Under the pieces are notes generated by a model. The model made no database searches. It saw only the letters and a program-made list of their open reading frames with translations, and was not told the DNA's origin. Positions 45,301 to 52,851 of a DNA stretch of 52,851 nt are shown piece after piece (the first letter of the stretch is position 1; every line of letters begins with the position of its first letter). A program made the translations under genes and the position numbers. Origin of the DNA: Klebsormidium nitens (taxonomy: Eukaryota > Streptophyta > Klebsormidiophyceae > Klebsormidiales > Klebsormidiaceae); the NCBI GenBank assembly GCA_000708835.1, contig DF237420.1, forward strand, positions 20,811 to 73,661, in the 5' to 3' direction.

Positions 45301-48300
45301 CCTTGGCACGTGACATTTTGTGCGGAGCCGTTTTCGGGGATCCCCGAGGTGCGACGGCGGCTTATACCGGCCAGGATATTTATGGAGATTTCGGGCAGCT
45401 TATGAAGGACATGATCGCGCAACTGCTGAGCTTGGGACCGAAGCTGATTCCGGGGTTCAAGTGAGCAGGTTTTATTTTGGAAAGCACGCTGGCTTTCCAG
45501 AGAGTGACCGCGAGTCTTTGAGGTGGACGCGAAGATCGTGGAGACAGCAGGTTACGGGGCATCTTAATCTGGAAAGAACGCTCGCTTTCCAGAGACTGAC
45601 CGCGAGTCTTTCAAGAGATTCCAGTGGTACGTCGGACTTAATTTGCCCTGTCGCTTGGTATAATCGTCGATCTTTGCGCCTATCTGTCTGGGATGCGAAA
45701 TTCATGAATACCCCCACGTTTGTCGTGTAGCCAAGCTATCTTTGGAACCACTGCACTTCCGTTTTCGGGCTCTTGATACCTCAAAATGGGAACCTCTGTT
45801 CTAAAACTCTGTCGGATGTCAGACTCTATTGTCAGACCTCAGACCTCACGAAAGTCCTGCGTCTTTTGCCGTCTCGTAGCGCTCAGTGCGCGGTTGAGGC
45901 AGAGATACTTCTGTCGAGATGAGGCGTTCCTAGTCTCCTTTTTGGCGTGTCGCTGAAAGCTGTGTTTACTAAAAGAGCACATTCCGATGACGTAAACGGC
46001 TACTTTTATTTACAGCTTTCCCGCGGAGCTTGTCAAATCCCCCTGGAATCACGACGTAAACTGACTCCCTTCTTCAGCTTTTTCTGATGGTCGTGATTCC
46101 CTGATCATCGGGAACGCCGTCCACAATCCAGACACCACCTCACTTCTATTACAACTCCTCAGGTACACTCCGACGGAACGTAACCGCCGGATCGCGGCCC
46201 TCTCCGCGCGCGTCCACGACATGCTGAACAACAACACCTAAACTGACGGATGGAAAGCGTTTTCGCTAGCGCATGAGTACCTTTCACCCGTCCTAGACCC
46301 GATTTTTTTCGTTTCCAGGTACATTGGGACGGAACGGCATCGCCGGATCGCGGCTCTTCGCGCGCGCGTTCACGGCATGCTGAACAACAAGACTTCAATT
46401 GGCTTATGGAAAGCGTTCCGCCAGCGATCGAGGACCCTTTCAACCATCTTTCAAATCCAAAAATCTCCTCGAAAGTCAGGTAACATTCCGACGGGACGGA
46501 ACCGGCGGATCGCGGCCCTCCGCGCGTGCGTCCACGCCTTGCTGAACAGCATCATTGAAGTGGCGCCTGGAAAGCGTGCCGCCAGCGAGCAACAACCGTA
46601 TGTGCTCCTTTTTCCCGTTTCCGATCCGTCTTTACTTGTATTCAGGTACATTCCGACGGAACGGAATCGGCGGATCGCTGCCCTGCGCGCGCGCGTCCAC
46701 GGCATGCTAAACAGCATCATTGAAAATCGGCGCCAGGCGGGCGCGAAGGCGGCCGCGGCGCACGACGGCCACGCCGAGTACGGGGACGACCTTTTGGGGC
46801 GACTCCTGGCTGCCACCGACGAAGAAGGTGCGCACCATTGTCTTTTAGTTCTCTTCTCTACTTCGTGTTTGATTGGTAATGCCAGAACCACCTTTTGGGG
46901 CGACTCCTGGCCGCTACCGACGAAAAAGGTGCGTTCTCTATCCTTTTTCTCCACACTCTAGTTCTCCTTTTCGGGCGTCTTTGGCCGCTGCCGACGAAGA
47001 AGGTGCGCTCCGTCCTTCCTTTTTCCCTTTCCTCGCGTTCTCCTCTTGCTGGCGCGACCTCTAGGAGCGGCTTTTGGCTGCTACCGATGAAAACAGTGCG
47101 CCCGTGGATTCGCTTTTCCCCTCCTCCAATTCATTTCGTGACATTAATCTTATCTCCTAATTTGGGTGGGTGCGTTTTGAGTGACCTTGGAAGGCGTCCG
47201 TCTGAGCTTCTCTAAAACCAGAAAGACGTTTCTGTCCCGACTCAATTCGGCGGGGATCTTCGAGTGCATGACATTCCCTTCAAATATCATCTCCTTGCTG
47301 ATTCGCCATTCCTAGACAGTCAACAGTCTCGTTTCTCCCTCGTCTCGGCAGCGGCGTACTGCTTTCATTGTGAATACTTCGCGAAACGTTGCACTCACTT
47401 TCTGCAGCTAGTTAATTTACTATGCCTCCTACCCTCGCGGCAGGGTGCTCGTCCTCAGAGGAGCTCTCCTGTCGCCTTCTGCTTCTTTCAACTCCCGATC
47501 GTTTCGCGGCCGAAGTCTCCTCCAGTCACGCAAGCTTACGAGCGTGGAAATGAAGGTTTTGTGCTGATCTTCAAGAGCTACAGACACTTCGCCCTTTGTA
47601 CATATCATGCATTGATGCTCAATAGCGCAAGCCTTTGTTTTCCAGCGGGCCGCAAGCGTACGAGTCGCCCCGAAACATGTTTCTCCGTATTCTTAAACGC
47701 TGCCCGGATTCCCTGTCGCGTGAGAGCTTCTCTCGCCTCTCCAGGTAAACTGTCGAGCGCAGAGCTGAAGGACCAGTGCAAAACGTTCTTCTTCGCGGAG
47801 TGGAGCTCAACCGCCTCGCATCAGAGACGCGTTTAAAGTCGGCACATTCTGCAACCCAAAGCTCTCCTTTTCACGCAAGCTGTCGAGCGTGGAGCTGATA
47901 ACCCAGTGCAATTTGCTCATCTTCGCGGGCAGCGGTTCAACCGCCTTCACATCAGAGATGTCTCTTCATTTGATATTGCCCAGTCGCCTAGCCCTATCAA
48001 AATAAACAGAGCGGCAACGACGTAAAACGTTGAAATTATGTTGTAAACTTTGAGCTCTCCTTTTCAGGCACGCTGTTGAGCGTTGAACTGATGGACCAGT
48101 GCAAATCGTTCTTCTTCGCTAAACGACGATCACCTTGCTTCATGTTTTGACTTCCTTAAGTGTTGCTCATAAGCCTATACACCTACTTTAAGAGACTTCA
48201 ATTTTCCTTTTCAGGCAAGCTGTCGAGCGTCGAATTGATGGACCAGTGCAAGACGTTCTTCTTCGCGGGCCACGAGACGACTGCCACGGCAATGGCCTGG

Positions 48301-49534
48301 TCGCTCGCGCTGCTCGCGCAGCATCCCGAGTGGCAGGACCGGGCCCGAGCCGAGATCCGTTCAGTTTGCGGCAAAAATGCGCCGGACTTGAGTATGCTCG
48401 CGGAACTGAAAGTGGTAAGATGGATTGCCCGCGGTTCGATCCGCGTATGTTTTGTTAGTTGTTTTTTTCCACTTCGAAAGAAAGCAGAAGGTGTTTGAGC
48501 TTGTTGGCCAAGCTTGTTGGCCGGAATCTACTGTTGTCGGGGGCGTACCCGGGCACGTGCCACGGTCTGATCTGCGTTCGGCAGAGCTCCGCCGGACTTG
48601 AGCACGCTGGCGAATTTGAAAGTGGTCGGTTGGATCGCCCACCGGGCTTTTCTGCATCGATGCATTCACTATGCGTTTTCTAGACATTTTTTTTTCTCTT
48701 AAACTTCTGGAGCCTGGAGCCCCTGCCGTGCTGCCGGCGCGCCAACCCGGGTTGGCAGAATGGGGCGTGTGACGAGATCCGAACGGTTTTCGGGAGACGG
48801 AAAGTCTTTCCGGCATGGCTGCATATTGCACAACGAAACCTTCCGAGACGCTTCATTTTTCTTGTCCCTTGGAGCTTTGCTCAAGTGCGTTGTCGCTCGT
48901 TAGAGCCTCTCCGATAAGCGTGCTCCTGAATCTTTGCAAATATCTCCTCCTTTCAACGGCTGCAATCACATATCTGTGTAGTCTCGGTACATCACTCGCT
49001 TTCTCGGTTCGAAGAAACGATTGAGACCGTTTGAGCATCATTAACGCCCAGACATCCTTTGCAAGCTGTCATTTCCTCCCGCAGGTGAACATAATCTTCT
49101 CCGAAACCCTGCGCCTCTTCCCGCCCCTCTTCCTCGCCTCCCGCCAAACCGTAACCCCCACCACACTCGACGGAGTCCACATCCCAAAAGACCCCAACCT
49201 AGTTGTCGTTCTTCCGGTGGTCAATTACCACCGGGATCCGGCCGTCTGGGGCGACGACGCTGCGGAATTCCGGCCGGAGCGCTTTGCCGACGGTGTGAAC
49301 AAGGCGGGTGTTAATGAGGACGAGCTCGCGGCCGCGCGCGCGTACATGCCGTTCACGGCTGGGCCGCGCACGTGCATCGGGCAGGGGTTTGCGCTGCAGG
49401 AGGGAAAGCTGGTGCTCGCGACGTTGCTGCAAAACTTCTCGTTCTCGTTTGCGCCGGGGTATAAGCACTCAGTAAACGTAGGCGTGACGCTTACGCCGAA
49501 GTACGGTGTGCCAATGATAGTGGAGCGGGTCTGA
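42388..49534 (+). CDS. Cytochrome P450, CYP72 clan
   Basis: Haem monooxygenase anchored in the ER membrane. Six exons: 42388-42733, 43919-44157, 45186-45460, 46646-46827, 48215-48414, 49085-49534 (1692 nt, 563 residues; phases fit). The N-terminal part is longer than usual (about 45 residues before the anchor WLSFSFLATLVALLLHAYL); later in-frame ATGs at 42400 and 42406 are possible starts. A proline hinge (GIRGPPFRPILGHMPEV) follows. Clan-72 type segments: LLGSYGLVLAANDVWARQRKLANPMF and FKYIPTERNRRIAAL. Oxygen-binding I helix AGHETT (about 365-370), K-helix ETLR (about 421-424), FRPERF (about 476-481), haem loop PFTAGPRTCIG with the ligand Cys near 511. The clan contains cytokinin, gibberellin and other small-molecule oxidases, but I cannot assign a family or substrate. 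Introns 3-5 are packed with partial copies of exons 4 and 5. Confidence 0.92.
45478..45611 (+). repeat. Non-junction tandem duplication in P450 intron 3
   Basis: TGGAAAGCACGCTGGCTTTC, CAGAGAGTGACCGCGAGTCTTT (45478-45520) recurs at about 45570-45611 with three or four changes, offset about 92 bp. It lies just after exon 3 and does not include the exon, so short duplication in this gene is not limited to junctions. Confidence 0.85.
46163..46565 (+). repeat. Three acceptor-edge copies of P450 exon 4
   Basis: Upstream of working exon 4 (starts 46646) lie copies beginning at 46163, 46319 and 46480, each preceded by CAG and each carrying about 70-85 bp of the exon start. Steps are 156, 161 and 166 bp. 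Copy 1 reads YTPTERNRRIAALSARVHDML then a stop; copy 2 reads YIGTERHRRIAALRARVHGML; copy 3 has an extra A after GTA that breaks the frame. Intron sequence before each AG is also partly conserved. None has its own donor at the exon 4 end. Confidence 0.95.
46880..47110 (+). repeat. Three donor-edge copies of P450 exon 4
   Basis: The working exon end GGGGCGACTCCTGGCTGCC, ACCGACGAAGAAG with donor GTGCGC at 46828 is repeated downstream with donors at 46929, 47003 and 47096. The first copy is near-identical over the last about 30 exon bases (TTTTGGGGCGACTCCTGGCC). Steps are 101, 74 and 93 bp. The last has CAG/TGCG in place of AGG/TGCG. Confidence 0.93.
47738..48130 (+). repeat. Three acceptor-edge copies of P450 exon 5
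   Basis: Copies of the start of exon 5 (working junction 48215; GKLSSVELMDQCKTFFFAG) begin at 47745, 47875 and 48068. The first reads KLSSAELKDQCKTFFFAEW. The second has its acceptor AG changed to AC. The third reads TLLSVELMDQCKSFFFA. Steps are 130, 193 and 147 bp. Each breaks off before or within the oxygen-binding motif. Confidence 0.95.
48500..48800 (+). repeat. Donor-edge copies of P450 exon 5
   Basis: 48540-48660 repeats the exon end and intron start: CGCCGGACTTGAG at 48590 (working 48380), TTGAAAGTGGT against CTGAAAGTGGT, then GGTTGGATCGCCC against GATGGATTGCCC. The donor GTAAGA became GTCGGT. A weaker second copy near 48745-48800 keeps GGCAG..TGACGAGATCCG against the exon segment GGCAGGACC..GCCGAGATCCG. 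Both are downstream of the working exon. Confidence 0.8.
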
Positions 49535-50728
49535 TCAGCAGCTTGACTTTGATCTTGCTGAATATAGGAGCAGCGGTTGTTGCACCAGCTAGCGCCGTTT
49601 ATAACATTACCACACGTAAAGACGGTGGGCCCGGAGTTGCTGGGCATTCGAGACTCGAGACACCTTTCCACGTAAACGCCTTTTAAGAAAACGTGTGTTG
49701 AGCCAATCAATGTGGTTACTAGACCAATGGGTACGACATGTTGTAAAAGAGAACATCTAGAAATTAATCATTTCTGTATAAACATCGTCAGAATTTTGAA
49801 GCCTGAATATGGTCCTAGAGGTCAGCCAGAGTCCAGTTATTGACGCCAGCTGAAGCTTAATAAACGTGCTTGGAGAAGACTACTTTGCATGCTGATCATC
49901 CAATTGCAAGGCTAGGGTCGCAGAGTTTGAGTTTATTCAAACTATGGCATGCAGTATGGGCGGTGCCAGGCCTGCTGAGAGTATAGCAGATTACCAGCCG
50001 GGCTGCCGGTGTAGATTGAGGGAAGTTGTGCGTCACAGTTGAAAGGTCCAACCTGGCAGGCGTACTAAAGTATCAATGTGGTGTGCATGATATCAACGTT
50101 CATCAGCGCATGGGGTCCGCTGCAGCTTGCAGCCATGCCCCAGCCATGCCGCCTTAAGCATGTACTTCTACATATGCCAGCAAGAATTGCACGGCCAGAC
50201 CTGCCAATTCTTGGCTATCGAGGGATATGCATTAAGCATGTGAACGCACCCTGCTAAGTGTATGTCATGCCAGGCATGCGCAATTAAGGTTATAAACGAA
50301 CCGTTCAACCAACTTGGCAAATCAGAAATGAAGGAGACCTGACAATGGCAGTTCGAAGTAGTCAGCAGTTGCCTGAGACTCAAAGTGCCATGGTGGCCTC
50401 ATGCTTGCAGTATACTTGAAATCGTGAGTCAACATGAAAGACGTTAAGACTAGAGGCTTCGGGTTGGTCCACCTCCATCCTGAAACTTTATGGGGAGCTC
50501 ACTGAGGCATGCATGTTACAAAAGGACAATCAATCATCGTAGCATTGCAGTATTGCAATACGCGAATGGCAGACTCAGAGCCGTATGATATGATGATGCG
50601 GGCCGTTCTTCAGCTTGCAGATTGCCAAATGCTCAATTCAAGATCACCATTGACGGTCGGCTAGTAACTAATTCAATTTGTCATGGGTTAACCAGAGTTG
50701 GCTGGACAAACTTCAATTCCTCCCCCAA
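49535..50728. other. Convergent intergenic region, no gene seen
   Basis: Between the P450 stop (+) and the F-box/LRR stop (-). AATAAA at 49859-49864 is a candidate polyadenylation signal for the P450 gene. No other feature was recognised. Confidence 0.5.
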
Positions 50729-52036
50729 TCAAATACCTTCAAACAAGTAGGCTCCAACCATGCAATCGTTGGGCCAGTTGACGACAATATTCAAGCTAGG
50801 GTACCTTTTCTGCAAGTTCAGAAGCATCCTAACAAGTGCATCAACCTTCCTCCCTTGGTTTACCATTCTTAGATCGATCTGGAGGCTCTCTAGCCTTGGA
50901 GCTACACTGAGCAGCTCAAAGAAGTACTCGAACTTCCCATCTAGTCTCTCGAAACCTAATGCTAGTCTCTTCAAATGGTTCAGAGGTTCATGGAAGGATG
51001 CTACTTCTTCCTCATGAAGCAGCCAATGGGGCATGTCAGAAGGAAGTTCCAACCCCTCAAGTTGCACAAAAGGGGTCAAAAGATGTGAAAGCTTCACTTC
51101 AAGCCTACAGGCGGAGGCTTGCCCTAACCTCACATGCCTTGCATTCCCGCACACCCTAAGCAGATCCAACAGCTGCTCATAAGCCCCAACCCATTCCTCC
51201 ACGTCAAGCATGACGACCTCCCAAGGCACTTCCTGCACAACGTTCCCCACATTCAACAGCACAAGCTTGCTCAGCATCGGAGCAGCCACAAGAATATCGT
51301 AAACAGAAGTGACTTCTAGGTGCAGTAGCCTTCTTGCTTCTATCCTAGAGCTCTCAAGAGCATAAGCGCAGGGGTCAATTCTGAGCACTACGCTTCTCAA
51401 GGTGTCTGACAATATTGTAGGGCTGGTAAGACCTGAGATTCTGTCCAGATTGAGTACTTCAAGACATGGACACTGCTTGATGATGCTTTCGAGGCACGCG
51501 TCTTCAACCAGGGCTTGCGTCAGAGACAGCTCAATCAAGGAGTTGAAATGATGCCTGGCTGACAGCGGCTCAGTAAGCTGGGCGTACGACTCTGTAAACT
51601 TGAATGTTTTCAGCCGAGGGCACATAGACAAGGTCCTTAGTAACTCTGGCGTCATCCCCTCCCAGGACAGCGAGCAGCCGACCGTTTCAAAGTGCTCCAA
51701 ATTTGCACATGCTCCTGAAATTGCGAGAAACATGGTGTCCGGGATGGGGTGCTTCATCAGCGACTTGGGACTGGTCAGACGGAGGGACTTCAACCTGTGA
51801 CTTCTCTGGAGAAACCGCAGAGCGTTCATGTCTGTTATCTTGGCCCTGTCAAGCCGGCAAGTGATGCTATCTGCTTGATAAGCAACCCTGTCGAAGCGAG
51901 AGCACACGGTCCTCACTTTGCAAAGCTCTTCTAGTAGAGCAGACGGCTCCGCGGCTGAGGGATCCTTTGCTGCCAGGACAAGTATGCGAACTAGAATCTC
52001 GTCTGGCACAGCGTCGAAGAAACTTAATGGCCCCAT
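50729..52036 (-). CDS. F-box / leucine-rich-repeat-like protein
   Basis: Uninterrupted reading frame of 435 residues from the ATG at 52036 to TGA at 50731-50729. An in-frame stretch upstream has only GTG. Residues about 8-50 (FFDAVPDEILVRILVLA..LCKVRTVCSRF) look like an F-box, the Skp1-binding domain of SCF ubiquitin ligases. After it come irregular leucine-rich segments: HRLKSLRL, CANLEHFETVGC, CPRLKTFKF, CPCLEVLNLDRI, LRSVVLRI, LLHLEVTSV, LEGLELP, LKRLALGFERL, APRLESLQIDLR. This order is that of FBXL-type substrate adaptors; the target is unknown. The gene is intronless, unlike all others here, as is common for recently expanded F-box genes. The C-terminus ends AYLFEGI. Confidence 0.8.
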   Translation of the reverse strand: MGPLSFFDAVPDEILVRILVLAAKDPSAAEPSALLEELCKVRTVCSRFDRVAYQADSITCRLDRAKITDMNALRFLQRSHRLKSLRLTSPKSLMKHPIPDTMFLAISGACANLEHFETVGCSLSWEGMTPELLRTLSMCPRLKTFKFTESYAQLTEPLSARHHFNSLIELSLTQALVEDACLESIIKQCPCLEVLNLDRISGLTSPTILSDTLRSVVLRIDPCAYALESSRIEARRLLHLEVTSVYDILVAAPMLSKLVLLNVGNVVQEVPWEVVMLDVEEWVGAYEQLLDLLRVCGNARHVRLGQASACRLEVKLSHLLTPFVQLEGLELPSDMPHWLLHEEEVASFHEPLNHLKRLALGFERLDGKFEYFFELLSVAPRLESLQIDLRMVNQGRKVDALVRMLLNLQKRYPSLNIVVNWPNDCMVGAYLFEGI

Positions 52037-52616
52037 GGTTTCACCTACCAAGAGGAAAACGCCCGCCTCAGCTGGTGACGGAAATGCTGCTGGCTGCACA
52101 CAAATTAATGTGCGCCCCTCCTTCTTGCTTCCTTGTCTTGAAGGTATCTAGAGAAACTATCGTCTGAAAGCAGGGTGAAGCACGAAGGGCATGCGTTGGT
52201 GGAATTCCGCTTGGAGCAGCCTGAGGAAGACGACGAACCCAGAATCCTAATCTGACGCGTACTCTCAAGCTTACAACCTTGACTTGTGAAGTTGCTACTA
52301 CAGGGAGAAGCTGTATGCTAGCTAGGCAGCTGAGCCTGAGGCGGTGGCGTTGCGTTTTCTTGCACGTTTGGTGCCGTCCCCTGAGCTCGATGGATCCGGG
52401 ACTGAATCTGTTCAGCAAGCCAAATGAAGTTCGGTGTTAAACTTGGGCGAATCACAGCGCGCCACGTCATACCCCCCAGAGCCTAAAGGTGTGATAATGT
52501 CGGGAGGGTCGAACCAGGGGTCGAAAACCTGAGGTGGGGGCCGGGAACGGACCCAAGTGGTCCCAACCCGATCACCGGGCACTCGGGCACCCTGAGTAGG
52601 TTACTTTAGAGAGGAT
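52037..52616. other. Upstream region of the F-box/LRR gene
   Basis: No coding exon recognised. It should contain the F-box gene's 5' untranslated region and promoter; I see no confident motif. Confidence 0.4.
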
Positions 52617-52624
52617 TTTGCTTC

Positions 52625-52851
52625 TCCAGAAAGTCAATTACAAAATTGCATCTTTTTCAGGTATGGCCTCATATACATACATATTGGCAATTGGGTCGGA
52701 TGAGCGAAACTCTGTACTACTAATCTGTTATATTCTCTTCTCCAGAAAGTCAATTACAATATTGCATCTTTTTCAGGTATGGCCTTACATACATACATAT
52801 CGCCAAATGGGAACCAAAGGGAAAACTCTGTACTGCTAATCTGTTATGATT
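52625..52851 (+). repeat. 116-bp tandem repeat, two units, at right edge
   Basis: TCCAGAAAGTCAATTACAA, TTGCATCTTTTTCAGGTATGG, CATACATACATAT and CTCTGTACT.CTAATCTGTTA recur in order with offset 116 bp (TCCAGAAAGT at 52625 and 52741). Each unit has a pyrimidine tract plus CAG like a splice acceptor. By analogy this could be an acceptor-edge array for a + strand exon beyond the window. Confidence 0.85.

Noticed and set aside
48430-48452. GGTTCGATCC, T-loop-like tRNA motif
   Set aside because: No matching acceptor stem or anticodon arm. It lies in the intron start after P450 exon 5.
46163-48800. P450 exon copies as mutually exclusive alternative exons
   Set aside because: Each copy carries only one exon edge, so it lacks the partner splice site and cannot replace the whole exon. 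Several are frameshifted or have lost AG or GT.
46163-48800. Exon copies as processed pseudogene fragments
   Set aside because: The copies include adjoining intron sequence and splice signals, so they come from genomic DNA, not from spliced RNA.

Overview
The window is nuclear DNA of a green plant or streptophyte alga. It has intron-rich genes with GT-AG introns (one GC-AG), GC-rich exons in less GC-rich introns, and a gene set typical of the green lineage: MATE/DTX efflux carrier, GH3 acyl-amido synthetase, ILR1-type amidohydrolase, plastid acyl-ACP desaturase with a transit peptide, CYP72-clan P450 and F-box/LRR protein. I cannot fix the species. A non-seed streptophyte such as a charophyte alga or bryophyte is a guess. 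All exon models below were spliced by eye with reading phase checked at every junction; the six complete multi-exon or single-exon models run from ATG to stop without a phase conflict.

Layout, left to right: (1) 3' part of a MATE transporter, + strand, exons ending at 10, 1011, 1702 and 3113. (2) A bestrophin-like anion channel, - strand, 9782 to 4707, 7 exons. (3) A 3.8 kb divergent intergenic region with a foldback element. (4) A GH3 enzyme, + strand, 13542 to 17885, 5 exons. (5) A TRIC-type cation channel, - strand, 22653 to 18990, 7 exons. (6) A 2.5 kb divergent region with two MITE-like elements. (7) An ILR1-like M20 amidohydrolase, + strand, 25193 to 31372, 10 exons. (8) A stearoyl-type acyl-ACP desaturase, - strand, 40362 to 33198, 7 exons. 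(9) A CYP72-clan cytochrome P450, + strand, 42388 to 49534, 6 exons. (10) An F-box/LRR-like gene, - strand, 52036 to 50729, one exon.

The most striking signal is not a gene. In at least four of the genes (MATE, bestrophin, desaturase, P450) the introns hold degenerate direct copies of the neighbouring splice junctions. Copies of an exon's 5' edge (intron end, acceptor AG, first part of the exon) lie upstream of the working exon. Copies of an exon's 3' edge (last part of the exon, donor GT, intron start) lie downstream of it. Arrays reach five extra copies, with steps of about 75 to 210 bp and many near 145 to 166 bp. I read this as repeated short tandem duplication across exon-intron junctions, with selection keeping the one copy that preserves the mRNA. 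The GH3 and TRIC genes, lying between affected genes, show none that I could find.

Functionally, GH3 enzymes conjugate auxin or jasmonate to amino acids and ILR1-like enzymes hydrolyse such conjugates. Here the two opposing activities lie 7.3 kb apart on the same strand, with only the TRIC gene between them. A membrane P450 of a clan that includes hormone-modifying enzymes is 11 kb further on. Whether this neighbourhood has meaning is inference.
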